NCBI GenBank assembly: GCA_000231825.2
Contig: AFXF02001822.1
Location: 1 to 64,000 of the forward strand
Direction of reading: 5' to 3'
Origin: Tetrahymena elliotti 4EA
Lineage: Eukaryota; Ciliophora; Oligohymenophorea; Hymenostomatida; Tetrahymenidae
Length of the DNA: 64,000 nt
Each line of letters opens with the position of its first letter. Position 1 is the stretch's first letter. Made by a program: the position numbers and the translations under genes. The notes below the pieces were generated by a model. That model saw only the letters and a list, made by a program, of their open reading frames with translations. It was not told where the DNA came from and searched no databases. Positions 1 to 11,281 of the stretch are shown in pieces.

Positions 1-447
1 TGAAAATTATTTAAACAAACAATTTTCAATAATTAAATTTTGAATAAATTCTGTTTATTTTTTTTAACAATATTTTGATTAAAAAGATGTATGAAATTAA
101 AAAAAAAAGAGTTTAAGATATTAAAATAAAAGAGTTATCCTTCTTATTAGATTATGCAACAATTAAGAAAAACTGATAAAATTTTATCAATTATTTGAGA
201 GAATAGTTAAATCAGAATAAATCAATCAAATTATTTAATTTCAAATAATTATTTATAAAGAATTTAAAATGATCATTAAACTAAAAATAGTTTATTCAAT
301 AAAATTTTATTTAAAATATTATATACTTTGAAAAATACTAAACAGCAAACATGAAACAACAAGAAGAATGTAGAATTGTAAAATAAATTGGATAGAAAAT
401 ATAAAAGAAATAAATTATTTTGCAAAAAATATTAATTTTACTATAAT
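1..447. other. AT-rich intergenic stretch (left edge)
   Basis: Very A+T-rich with homopolymer runs. I see no open frame with coding character and no RNA gene. It lies downstream of the minus-strand coiled-coil gene that ends at 448. Confidence 0.6.
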
Positions 448-1815
448 TCATTAAAATTTTTCATTTTTAAGGGAAAGTAGAGATTAAGTATTGACTTGCC
501 AGCTTTCATTGACATTAACTTTTTAAGCTATTATTTTCACTTTATGCTTTAACAGAATTATTTCTTCATCTAGATATTTAGTTTTTGGTATAAAGTCAGA
601 CATCTCTTTATAGTTTTATAGAATCCTTAAGAAATCATCCTCAAGTCCTTTTATTGCTGGTTGGATATTTGATTTTAAATCCTCAGTAATATTATTTTAT
701 ACTTTCGTAATTTACTGTAATTGTTTTTCATACTAATTAAAGGTTTCAATAACTTCATCTTTATTTAAAGTTACGTTTTACTGTAAAAGCTTAATTTTAT
801 CATTCAAATCGTTTGTTTTAGAATTAAATTCATCATATTTCTAAAAATTCTTTTCAATTTAAGAAGAATTTGCATTTATCAGTTTAATTGCTCTATCAAT
901 TTATGTATTTACAGATTAAATAGAATCCTTTAGTTATTAATCAAACTCGCTTGTGAATTTTAAAAAATGATCATCATTACTTTTTAATTTTTTGTCTATA
1001 AGTTCTATTTTTTTCATCTACTCTATGGTTCTATCACACTCTTACTGCTATTGAAGAATGACACTTTATACATAATTTTCTACATCATTTTTTATATTAT
1101 TACTAATTATCGATAACTACTAGCTTTCAGTTTACTAGTCTTTTAATCTAAAAAGCCTTTCATTTAATTCTATTTTTTCTTCATTACTTTCTACTCTTGC
1201 TTCTAATTTTGTAATTCTTTGCTATAAACTCATAATTATTTGCTTCACTTCTCCTTCTACATTAACATTATTTGGGAGACTATGCAAGCTCCCTCTTGTT
1301 ATCTACTAATTATTCTAATTTAGGCTCATATTATTTATATTCATCACACTTCCTAAAATCTAATCTTAAGAACCTGTTGTGTTAGCAATTGACTATCTAT
1401 TAGAAACTTAAATAAAATTAGCTGTCTACTCAAATTCATTGCCCAAAGTAAACTATCTCACTTGATTTTTTCTCAATTATGTGGTTAGTATTTCATTATT
1501 TAACATTTTTGGTTCACTTTGAATTTACTTATCATCCTTGCTATTAGAGTAATTATAAGATGTTGCTTAATTTATGTGATTACTAGGAATAAATTGATTT
1601 TTTTAAAAATGATTCTCCTCTAATGATCCAACTATCTCTCTTTAGGAGCTTGATGTTTTTTAAATCAGTTAAGGAACAAATTATGGTGAGGTAATTGATG
1701 AATAAATTTGTTCACTTTACTTTCTCACTGTAGGAATATATTATTTATACTATTCTTTTTAAAATTCTGTTAATTTTGGTGAAGTTCCTATTTACTTTAA
1801 TAGCTAAGTATTCAT
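448..1815 (-). CDS. Coiled-coil protein, 455 aa, uncharacterised
   Basis: A single-exon gene of 456 codons including the TGA stop; many in-frame TAA/TAG codons are read as Gln. The start is the first ATG of the open frame (MNTQLLKQIGTSPK). The first ~180 residues are Ser/Thr/Gln/Asn-rich and look disordered. From about residue 185 to 440 the protein is charged, with regular hydrophobic spacing (for example VKQIIMSLQQRITKLEARVE), as in a long coiled coil. There is no signal peptide or membrane segment. I do not recognise the family; a cytoskeletal or scaffold role is only a guess. The open frame over 1.37 kb in such AT-rich DNA supports it being a real gene. Confidence 0.8.
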
Positions 1816-2232
1816 TACTATCTAATAAAAAATCAAATAATTATTGTTGCAATAAAAAATATATTTGAATATATCAATTTATAAGCAATTAATACTAATA
1901 ATGGTTTGTTTTTTTTATCTCCTCAAAAATAATTTTCTGAATAAAATGTTTGTAAAAAAACAAACAAAAAATAACTATTTAAAATAACCAATAATAAAAT
2001 GATTAAAATTTTTAATAGCTACATTACATTATTTTATGTAAAAATTGTTTAAAGTAATTTGATATCAGACAATAACTTAAATTTAAAAGCCAGCAAAATA
2101 AATAACAAAAATTTATCAATTAAAATTTTCACCAAGTTATTTTGATAATTAAAGCTCCTCTAAATTATGCCAAAAAGCTTGGCATCATTTTTTAATAGAA
2201 TTTATTTTTTTTCTTTTAGATTCGTTTGTACA
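1816..2232. other. Intergenic, 5' flank of the coiled-coil gene
   Basis: AT-rich spacer between two head-to-tail minus-strand genes. It should contain the promoter of the 448-1815 gene and the 3' end of the 2233-4461 gene. No distinct motif was recognised. Confidence 0.5.
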
Positions 2233-4461
2233 TCAATTTAAATCTTCCAGAAATTTTGAGAGTTGAAAATCTTCTAAATTAAGAGTAATTTTGCTTTATT
2301 CTTTTTTCTTTTTTTTAGTTTTAGGGTTTGAATCAAAAAAATTTATATTCTTTTTTACTAAATTTATTCCTGTTGTTTCATATTCGTTTGTATAGCAAGA
2401 GTCTATCACAGCATTATCGTCTTTATTTTCTTCTTTATTGCTTACAGTATCCTATGATAACTATTAACTCATTATACTGTCTGTCCTTTAATATAGTTGA
2501 TTTAATCTGAAATGGGTCTTCTTTTTTGATTAGTGCTATTGTAACTAATTAGGGTAAAAATAATTGGTATTGTAACTATTATTATGAGGAACAGAAATGT
2601 CCATAGAAGAATTCAAAGAAATAGGTGACATTAATTTAGAGATTAAGTTATTATTTGAATTTTAACTTATTATTAGATTAGAATCCACTGTATTTAACAA
2701 TCTTTCATCAATTTTAGATTTATGTTTTTTCTAATAAATTTTTAAAAAGCTTAATTGAGCATCTTTAGCTTTTTCTTCGGTTGTCTTATCTGCTAAAAAG
2801 TAATAGTTCTTGCTAGTGTTTTACTTTTTTTGAAATAAAATATTATTTTTATTATCAGATGAAGAATTTTTATTTTCAGTTTCTACATCACCTTGAAAAT
2901 CATCTAAACCAATAGTAGGTTTAGGGATAAATTCAAAAAGTTTCATTTAATCATCATCAAAAAGCAAGTACTTCAATTTATCAATTTCTATCATTTTATT
3001 TAAAATATTTAGTATGTCTAGATTTTAATTTAATTTCTTGATGCTATAATCGAGAAGTGTATTCTTACTCTTCTTAGATTCTTTTTTCGAACAAAGAAAA
3101 TGCTTAAAGTAATCACAAAATTTATATTCAATAGCATGTATTGTTGTATCAAAAATTTTCATTGCATTTTTCACTTTTGATTTTGTTTTTTGTTAACTGA
3201 TCGTTTGATTACCACTAAAAGACTTTTCTCTTAAAAAATCAATAGCTGATTATTTTAACTATTCAACCGTTCCTTAAACTTTATTCTAACTTTTATTTTG
3301 TTAGTCGTTATTTTATTCTTCTGATAATAATTGAGATTGCTCATTCTTAGTTTCGTTTTACTATTCATTAATTTGAAAAGAAAAAAGCTAATTTACTATA
3401 TTCTTATTATAATACAGTTTTTAGAAAGGTCCTAGCAAAATCGCACCAATCATACTAATAATTTTTATTAATCCACCAACTTAAGCAGTTATATCAAGTA
3501 CCTTTGCATATCTTCGTTACATGTAATCTTCTTTCTATTTACGTACTCTAAGTAAAATCCTACATATAGTTTCAGATTTGTCATGGAATATTACTTCATT
3601 TTATTATACAAAAGTATACCCTCTAATCTAAAAAATATTTGGATAGAAAATTCCTTCATCAGTATCTATAAAACTATTTGTATAGTAGAGCTATATTTCC
3701 TTTTGAAAATAAGTAGAAATAGTTGAAAAAAGATTAATTCCTTTGCTTTAAAAAGGTTAGTCAAAAGATGTTGGAACTACTAATTAATCAGATAAGTAAA
3801 TAGATATCTTTGTGTTACCCATAAAATTATTTATAAGTTCTGGACTTTTACAAATAACACTATTTGGATTAGTAGAATTTGTACATTTTTAGATGTAAAT
3901 GTACATCTAAGAGAAAGATTTTTAATCAAAATCCCCTTCAATATAATTTTACTAATCTTCGTTATTACTTTTTAAGCAGAAATAAGAATTATACTTAAAA
4001 GATGAAAAATAAGGCTTTAGATCTTCAATACCAACATCATCAAGAGTGCATAAAGATATTTCTCTTTCGGATTATTTTAATTATTTTGTTTATAAACCTG
4101 TTTAGGTATCGTTAGTAAAAACTAGCTATTACATGACTGCTTTCACTGTAAAGTATGAAGGATCAACAAAAGATTTTGAAAATTGATCTTATATACCTAC
4201 CATCATAATTATATTATTTTTGTCAACATAAATCCTTTCTGCCTAAAATACCTATCTTTAACTCTAAATAACTATTGGGCTTTTCTTAAGTATAAGCTCT
4301 TTGCCAAATTCCCATAATACAAGGCCCATAATTCCAAAAGTTAAAATTGATATTAATCCACCAAAAAAGCTCTTTTAATTCTCTTGCTATTTATAGTTAA
4401 AATTTACTCTAATAGAATAAATGTCAATTTGTGTTATTAAACCTTTAAAAAAATTGCTCAT
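2233..4461 (-). CDS. Two-pass membrane protein of a ciliate-expanded family, 742 aa
   Basis: An intronless frame of 743 codons. Order of parts: a short N-terminal segment (MSNFFKGLITQIDIYS); a first membrane helix at about residues 33-52 (FFGGLISILTFGIMGLVLW); a ~270-residue loop with scattered Cys (SLCTLDD, YFCLKS, QKCTN, VICKS, TICRI); a second helix at about 325-345 (GGLIKIISMIGAILLGP); and a ~390-residue Lys/Asn/Ser/Gln-rich tail. This layout, with a Gly-Gly-Leu-Ile-Ser start to the first helix and a Gly-Gly start to the second, is one I associate with a large group of ciliate proteins annotated only as transmembrane proteins. The N-terminal helix loosely resembles ERV41/ERV46 cargo receptors, but that is weak. 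The function is unknown; the loop is probably lumenal or extracellular and the tail cytosolic. Confidence 0.8.
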
Positions 4462-4928
4462 TTATCTATTTTTTTCCCTTTTTTTCTTTGAAATTAACAA
4501 ACTCTACTTTTTTATTTAAAATTATGTAAATAAATTAAAGCTAATCCTTTTTACTTTTAAAATTAAAAAATTATTGATAATATTTTTAAAGAGTTTATTC
4601 TTAATTTAGCAATTAGTTAAATTAGTTAGCTTTACTTAAAAATTTGCGTATATTCAATTTAATATCAATCCTAAATTTCCATAATTTATTCTACTCATTT
4701 TTTTTATATTTCTTCTTTTTTATACAACTACTTTTTTGTTCAAAACATTTTTTAAAGAGACTTCCTTCTATCATGAGAATAAACAGTAATAGTATTTCTT
4801 AAACTAGTAAGTAATATACATAACCTAAGTAATTTTATGATTCTTAATTTTTTAATTTTTAATGAGTAGAGTATTTTTTACTTAGATAAAGTATTTTTTA
4901 TATTTTAATTACTCATTTCAAATATATT
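4462..4928. other. Intergenic, between membrane protein gene and tRNA-Gly
   Basis: AT-rich 5' flank of the 2233-4461 gene and 3' flank of the minus-strand tRNA. No open frame of coding character and no recognised site. Confidence 0.5.
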
Positions 4929-4935
4929 AAAAAAA
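4929..4935 (-). terminator. Pol III terminator of tRNA-Gly
   Basis: Seven A on the plus strand, hence seven T directly after the discriminator base of the minus-strand tRNA. An oligo-T run is the standard RNA polymerase III stop signal. Confidence 0.85.
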
Positions 4936-5006
4936 TGCACCGACCGGGAATCGAACCCGGGTCAAAGCGATGGCAACGCTCTATTCTACCACTAAACCAT
5001 CGGTGC
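4936..5006 (-). tRNA. tRNA-Gly (anticodon GCC), copy 1
   Basis: A 71-nt tRNA without CCA. The acceptor stem GCACCGA pairs with TCGGTGC. The A box is in the D arm (TGGTTTAGTGG), the anticodon loop is TTGCCAT, and the B box is GGTTCGATTCC in the T arm. There is no intron. It is identical to the plus-strand copy at 7058-7128. GCC reads GGC and GGT glycine codons. Confidence 0.97.
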
Positions 5007-5560
5007 TTTCGTTGAAATAAATAAATTTCAATAAAAAATAAAAATTTTTTCTCTTTTTTTAAAAATAAAAAAATAGCAAGTTAATTAAAGTCTTTTAATT
5101 TAATTTTAATAAAAAACTAAATTAAAAAAAATATATTTTGTAAAAGCTGAAAACAATAAACTTTAATACTATTTTAAACAATTTCTGAATTATTTTGATT
5201 GAATTAAAGCTTAACTTTATTTGTGACATAAAACATATCCTTTTAATGAGCTACAATTCTAAATATTATTTATTTTTTAATCTTTCTCATTAAATAACAA
5301 TATCTACAAAAAAAATCAATTATATTACTGAAATTAATTATTTTTTTTGAGTGGGTAATTGACTGAAGTTATTATAATTGCATAAAATAAAAAATCTGGT
5401 TTTTAATCATTTTGACTATTCTTTTTACAAAACTCCCAAAAAAATAAATAATATAAATTTTACAAACACAATTCCTATAATAATAATAATGTTGTTATAT
5501 TTTGGATATAAATAAAAATCAAAGGAAGCTTTAAAAATCAAGAATATTTTTATTGCTAGA
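5007..5560. other. Intergenic, 5' flank of tRNA and 3' flank of MULAN-like gene
   Basis: AT-rich. The 22 nt just upstream of the tRNA include ATTTCAACGAAA (minus strand), which closely matches ATTTCATCGTAA in front of the second tRNA copy. Nothing else was recognised. Confidence 0.5.
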
Positions 5561-6427
5561 TCACCTTCTTTTAGAATCATTTCTATTAAATAAACTAACA
5601 ATTGAATTTCCTAAATGGTATAATTAAACAATTGTTAATCCTGCAAAAACAACAACTCCTAGACCTGCAATACTAAATTCATCAGTATATTAACTATATT
5701 CTTCTTTATCTTACAATATATTTTGAGGATTTTCAAACTTAATTAGTTTGTTAACTTTGTCAAACAATACTTTGCCATAAACAGTAATTTTATCTCCTAC
5801 CTTAATACCATGCTCGTTTATTTCAAATCCTACTTTAATAAGACTTCCTACTCCTAAAGAAGCAAAATTTATAGAACTTAGAGAAGAGTTTTCTTGAGTA
5901 CTTATGAAATTAATAACGTTCCCGAATCTAGACTTTTTAATATTTTCAACAAAGCATTAGTTTCCTTTTCTATTAGCTAAAATTCCAGTAGTGGGTTAAA
6001 GCTAAAAGACACTAACATAATTTTTTTAGCTTGAGTTATATTATTTAGAATGCTACAATACTCTTTTTTCTTGCAAAGTAGCTACTAAATCATATTTTCT
6101 TAAATCTTGATAAACAAGCTTAATAGCTGAATTCTACTAAGATGTAATTGGAGATTCACAAGATATGACTCCCTTTACAAAGAATTTACCACAGTCAATA
6201 AATTTTTATCCGTTTTGTTCTTTTTTATACAATCCATCTAATTTTTCTATAAGTTCATCTGGTTCATATTCCCTAATCTTGTTAAATGCGTTTTTCACTC
6301 TTTACATTTCTTCTTCATGAATTTTGTGTTCTCTATAGGATACTTTTGTCAGATAATAAGTTGTAAATGAAGTTAAGCCCAATATTCCGATTTCAAAAAG
6401 GAGTGAGCTTGTACTCTTGTCAGACAT
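5561..6427 (-). CDS. MULAN/GIDE-domain-like membrane protein without a RING finger, 288 aa
   Basis: A single exon of 289 codons, starting MSDKSTSSLLFEIGILG. There is one hydrophobic segment near residues 10-25 and another at about 252-272 (SIAGLGVVVFAGLTIVQLY). Between them, FFVKGVISCESPITS (about 82-96) and IKVGDKITVYGKVLFDK (about 208-224) follow the order and look of the BAM/GIDE domain of MUL1/MULAN E3 ligases, where a similar VG..L...GE...D strand precedes the second helix. MUL1 itself carries a C-terminal RING finger after that helix; here the protein stops 16 residues after it, with only a basic tail. If the homology is right it is a membrane protein, perhaps of mitochondrion or peroxisome, that cannot itself be an E3 ligase. 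The family call rests on pattern memory, not an alignment. Confidence 0.6.
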
Positions 6428-7057
6428 TTCCTTGCTTACTTTTAATTTTATGATTATTTTATTATTCGTAATATAATTTATTGGAATTAAATGTAATTAT
6501 TTGTTTGATAATAAGATTGATGAGATACTTAAAGTTGATCTTTGTTTTTCAAATTATTTCTGATATTTATATTTTTTTGAATAGAAAATTAAGGAAATAG
6601 ATAACGCTAATTATTTAGAATAATCAAGAAAAGCAAACTTATCTATTATGTTATAAAAACATTCAGATAAATTCTGAGCAAAATAATATATGAAATTGTT
6701 AAAATTGACAGATACATCAATTATTAATGTAGAATAAAGATACTAAAATAAAAATTTAACCTACTAAAAAAAAAGAAATACTCTTCAAGAATAACAAAAC
6801 AAATCTTTATCAAACCTTTATCAATAAAATTGATTTGTTAACTTTAACTACTTCTGATTTTTTATAATATCTCATTAAACAATTTTGAATTGTTTGGATT
6901 TGTTTAAATTAAAATTTATATTTTTCTCTTTTTTTTTTATTTTAAAATCTTTTCAAGTAAACTTTAATGTTTTTTATCCAAAAATAATTGAACAAAAAAG
7001 TAGAAGATTAGAAAAATTTATTTTGTTTTTTTTATTATCAGAAGAATTTCATCGTAA
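6428..7057. other. Intergenic, divergent 5' flanks
   Basis: Contains the upstream regions of the minus-strand MULAN-like gene and the plus-strand tRNA. A frame open in the standard code across 6885-7142 runs through the tRNA and is spurious. No other feature was recognised. Confidence 0.5.
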
Positions 7058-7128
7058 GCACCGATGGTTTAGTGGTAGAATAGAGCGTTGCCATCGCTTT
7101 GACCCGGGTTCGATTCCCGGTCGGTGCA
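7058..7128 (+). tRNA. tRNA-Gly (anticodon GCC), copy 2
   Basis: Identical over all 71 nt to the minus-strand copy at 4936-5006, in opposite orientation about 2.05 kb away. It has the same acceptor stem, anticodon loop TTGCCAT and internal A and B boxes. It is followed directly by seven T. It lies only 157 nt upstream of the DNPH1 start codon on the same strand. Confidence 0.97.
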
Positions 7129-7135
7129 TTTTTTT
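7129..7135 (+). terminator. Pol III terminator of tRNA-Gly
   Basis: Seven T directly after the discriminator base of the plus-strand tRNA, the same run length as in the other copy. Confidence 0.85.
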
Positions 7136-7285
7136 AAAGTAATGACTTAAGAAGTGATAAATAATAGTACTTTTCTAGCTCAAAGCTTAATTTTTTGTTT
7201 GATTTAAGTTAAGTGATAAATTATTAAATCTTAAAAGATATTTTATCAAAAATACAAAACTAACAATTTTACCAAAAAAAGAATC

Positions 7286-7729
7286 ATGTCTGAAAAGAAA
7301 TTAACTATTTATTTTTGCGGATCCATGAGAGGAGTTAATGCAAACCACTAAAACTATCAAAAAATAGTTTAAGAGTTGAGTAAATATGGTCAAGTACTAA
7401 CTACTCATGTTGCATATCCTGAAATGTCAAATAAACTTGAACACAAAATGAGTGACAAAGAGATATATGAAAGAGATTATAGTTGGTTTACCTAATCTCA
7501 AATTATGGTTGCTGAAGTTACAGCTCCTTCTCATGGAGTTGGCATGGAATTAGGCTGGGCTTCTTTGAGATAAAATTACAAAACTTTATGCCTTTCTTAA
7601 AAAGAAAAGGAATTCTAAACTTCAGGTCTTATTGCTGGTTGTCCTACTTTCGAATACAAAGAATATTAAAATGAAGAAGAAATTGTTGCTATCGTTAATG
7701 AGTTTATGAAATAATTTTAATAAAAATGA
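7286..7729 (+). CDS. DNPH1: 2'-deoxynucleoside 5'-phosphate N-hydrolase (DNPH1/Rcl), 147 aa
   Basis: A small intronless gene whose product hydrolyses the glycosidic bond of deoxynucleoside 5'-monophosphates, giving a base and deoxyribose 5-phosphate; in animals it sanitises nucleotides such as hydroxymethyl-dUMP. The protein starts with the phosphate/sugar-binding strand IYFCGSMRG (residues 8-16). It has ERDYSWF around D64, matching the conserved Asp of Rcl, and [16 protein letters not shown] (75-90), where S82 and E88 sit six residues apart like the conserved Ser and catalytic Glu of Rcl. Its length is close to the human protein (174 aa), lacking only the N-terminal extension. The start is the first ATG after an AT-rich leader. 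It lies just downstream of a tRNA-Gly and converges with the next gene. The family is clear; activity is inferred. Confidence 0.93.
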
Positions 7730-8140
7730 TTATATATTATCTTTAATGGTTTATAAATTTATATTTTTTTTAGTATTAACAATTTAAAAAATGAGTCGTT
7801 CAAAAAAAAAAACTTATGAAAAATACTAATCATTATTTTGGTAGACTTTAACTTTGTAAGCTAAATTTTATGAATAAGCATTTGAGGAAATATTTTTTTG
7901 AATAAAAATACTTAATTGTTAAATTTTGATATTTTTCAAGAAAAAAATCTTAAAATAGCTATATCTCTCATTATCTCCATCTACTCATCTAAAAAATAAT
8001 TTTTTTGAAATGAGTCGTTAAGTAAATTTTAAAAAAATAATAGGAAAAGATTTTTAAAGATAAGGAATGATTGATATATATTATTTTTAATTATATCTAA
8101 AATTTTTATATACAAATATTATTATTTAAAAATAATTATT
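7730..8140. other. Convergent intergenic region
   Basis: 3' ends of DNPH1 (plus) and the large coiled-coil gene (minus). It contains the 12-nt direct repeat AAATGAGTCGTT at 7789 and 8008. A 36-codon frame beginning in the first repeat is probably chance. No RNA gene was recognised. Confidence 0.5.
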
Positions 8141-11100
8141 TCAATTACAATCAACTTAAAATTAAATTTCTTCATTATCTTCAGAATTAAGAATGTGTTT
8201 GCTTTCCATCTCACCAAAAAATGGTACTACCTCTTTTCTTATAGGGCTTACAATTTAAAAGGATTCATTCTATAGATATCCACCATCATTTAATTTGTTT
8301 AATATTGGAGAGTATTTATGATCTTCAATGAGTTCCTACTATTTGAAGTAAGAAGCATCTTTATAATCACTAAACCTAATTTAAGATTAAACTATGTTCA
8401 AATTTAATCTATTTTGGGTATGAAAGATGTTTTCAGATTATTATTCTTGATAGTTTATATTACAATTATATGATTTAGGTATTATTGAAGTCTGTTTATT
8501 TATTTAATTCTAGCTGTTTAAACAACTTACTGAATTTATAGGGCTTATATCTTATCCAATTAAATTATTTTCATGTACATTAAGTTAGTTTATTATTGAA
8601 GTAGCTAAATCTGGATTAAAGCTTTCCTATTACTAAAATATATTTTATTTGTTTTGACTCAAAATTTAATTATCCTTGTTTAGATTAAGCATTTAGATCA
8701 TCGATGAAAACTAACAATTAGACTCTTTTTAGTTTTTCATCATAGAAATGCATGCTTTATCTAATTGAGTTCTTAAATGAATTATCTAATCAGCTAAAGA
8801 TGAGGATTCTTTAATTTGATGATTGACTATATTTTATATATCTTTTTAATTTTACTTTAGTTCCTAGTTTTACATTCTAGTTTAATTAAATTAATTTAAT
8901 AGACTTTAGATAAGTTAACTGTCTTCATTATCAAATTTACTGAAAAGTTTACTTTGTATTTAAGCTATCAACTATTATACTTAATTTTCAGCAGCTTCTT
9001 AACTTTTTTATTATTTAGAATTTTCTCCCTCTTTGTCTCTGTGAGATGATATCTAAGAAGTAAATTCACTTTAATTGTAAGAAATTGAAAAGTTTAAATG
9101 TTTATTTTATGAATTTTCTTATTGTGATAAACTTTAAACTAATTATTAAAGCATTTTATCTTATTACTTTTTTTATTTGACTAGTAACTTAAAGTTCTGA
9201 TTCAGTTCCTCATATGCTAAAACCATTTAAGAACCTATTTCTTTCCAGCGTTATTGTTCTTCTGTTAATCTTTTGATAAGAAAATTTTGCTTTTCCTACA
9301 ATTAGTCTTCTTCTTTTAATTAAGATATTTATGGAGTTTAACCATTATTTGCAGTATCTTAAATTTGTTATTATGATTGCTTTTAAGGAGTTTTTTTTAA
9401 CACATTTTAAATTTATTTAGATTTTTCTTAAGGAATCGAAGTTGGAATACTTACTTTTAGATTTGATGTATTTGTTTTACTAATTTCTTTGGGTGATGTG
9501 GTTTTTTCATGTCTACTTTTTAGTGATTTAAAATAAGGTTATTGCTATTGATATGGTGAAATATTTTTTGTAGTACTAGATTTTTGTTAAATGATTTAAT
9601 TTAATTTATTATATTTAGTTTATGGTTATTAAAAATCTTCTTTTTTATCTTAATTATCAGAGTTTTATTTTACATTATTTTCCTTATTTAGGTTATTAAC
9701 AATTTTAGATGTTTATTTTTATTTAGAATTTGGTGAAAGGGAAGCTGAGATTGTTAATTTTTTAGTATCAGATTAAATGATAGTTCTATTTGAGAATTCT
9801 TTACCAATTTAATTTTTAGGTGATACAGGAGGAGATATCTTAGAAGTGTTTAGGGATAGACCTTTATTAGCTTAATTTTTGAATTTACTATTTAAATTTG
9901 TATTTTTTATTGAGCTTTAATACACATTTTTCTTTTATTAGTTATTGTTAATCATAATATTTTGAATGCTCTTTTAAGATTCTTTTTCTTCTAAGGGAGG
10001 TCTATCAAATTAGATGTCTTTTGAAATATCTTCTAAAGACTCAGGTCGAACATTTAAATTTCTTGGCAAAACATAATCAAGATATCCCTAAGAACCTTTA
10101 GAGTGGAATTTAGTTTTTGAAGATAAAGTTTAGTTACTAGAAGACTGAGGCTTAGAGTTAGTTGAAGTAGAAGCACAATCTTTGAGAGTTGGTATCTATT
10201 AGTCAGAAGATAGATTTGATTGATTTAATCTCCCACTTCCTATACTATGAAGTTTTTGACTCATTTAACTAGTTAAAGTATTTTAAGATGTCATAAAATT
10301 ATGTAATGGATTCTTATGAGTAAAATTTTATAGAATCAATTGCTGATTCTTTTCATATTCGTTTCTATTTGAAGGAAGAGTAGAAGCCCAAGAAGATTAA
10401 TGATAGTTTTCTTCTAAGTTGTTGAGGCTTAGATTTTTCTTATTATTACTTTAATTATTTTCTTAACAATTATTTTATCCGTTTAGGTCTTTAAAATTAT
10501 ATATTCCTTAATGTTTGACTCTTAAATCATCAAAAGTAAGTTGTTAGTAGTCTTCCTCATCTCCAGCTTCTTGCGCATTACTGGATATATCCACATTAAA
10601 TTTAGGATTATTTTTTATTTAACTTTGCCCTGGTAGATATTTTTAATTTATTGCTTACTCCTCGCTATTTATAAAACTCAATTTGTTGTGTCTGTTAGTA
10701 TCTCTTTCTCCTTAATTGTTAAGCTAATTAAAGTAAACTTGCTAATTTTCCATATCAAAATTTTATACATCTGCTAGAGTTATTTCTCTAAAGGTCTCTT
10801 TAATTTGATTTTAGCTGATAATACTACTTTTTGAATTATTTGCTGAAGCAATTTTCATATTCTCTTGATAAATATTTCCATCAATTTACTGTTATCCTAG
10901 ATTATGATTTTCACATTTTTCTCTGCTAGTGGCTGACTAAAAAAATTTATTTGAAGAATTTCTCTTCATAAAATCATTTTTGGTTTCTTTTTGGTGTGCT
11001 AAAATACTTTAGTTTTCTATGGAATTTCTAGATGTATGAGGTTAAATTGTTTAAGATACATTGATTGATCCTTATTCTAATTATGTGGTATTAATGAAGT

Positions 11101-11281
11101 TTAATATTTATTTGCGTTTTTCAGTTTCAGAGCATTTCTAGAGCTATTTAACTGATAAATGAGTACTTAATGAAGGGCTTTTTTTAAGTTCTCTATATTT
11201 TTAAAGTTCTTTTTTAATTGTTTCTAATTTTTGTTGTTGTTGCTAAGGATCTTATTACTGCTTTAAATCTATCCTCTGCAT
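8141..11281 (-). CDS. Large Gln/Asn/Ser-rich coiled-coil protein, 1046 aa
   Basis: One uninterrupted frame of 1,047 codons ending in TGA, with TAA/TAG as Gln throughout. The chosen ATG (MQRIDLKQQQDPQQQQQ) is the first after an in-frame TGA at 11315-11317. The N-terminal half is low-complexity and polar with Gln, Asn and Ser runs. Residues ~680-870 look like coiled coil (for example MVLAYEELNQNFKLLVKQKK and LADQIIHLRTQLDKAC). The C-terminus ends in a short acidic stretch (NSEDNEEIQFQVD). There is no signal peptide, membrane helix or recognisable catalytic domain. A structural, centrosomal or cortical role would fit but is not shown. The real existence of the gene is well supported by the 3.1-kb open frame. 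Confidence 0.8.

Noticed and set aside
6885..7142. 85-codon standard-code open frame on the plus strand
   Set aside because: It runs through the whole tRNA-Gly gene; the protein it would make is the tRNA sequence read as codons.
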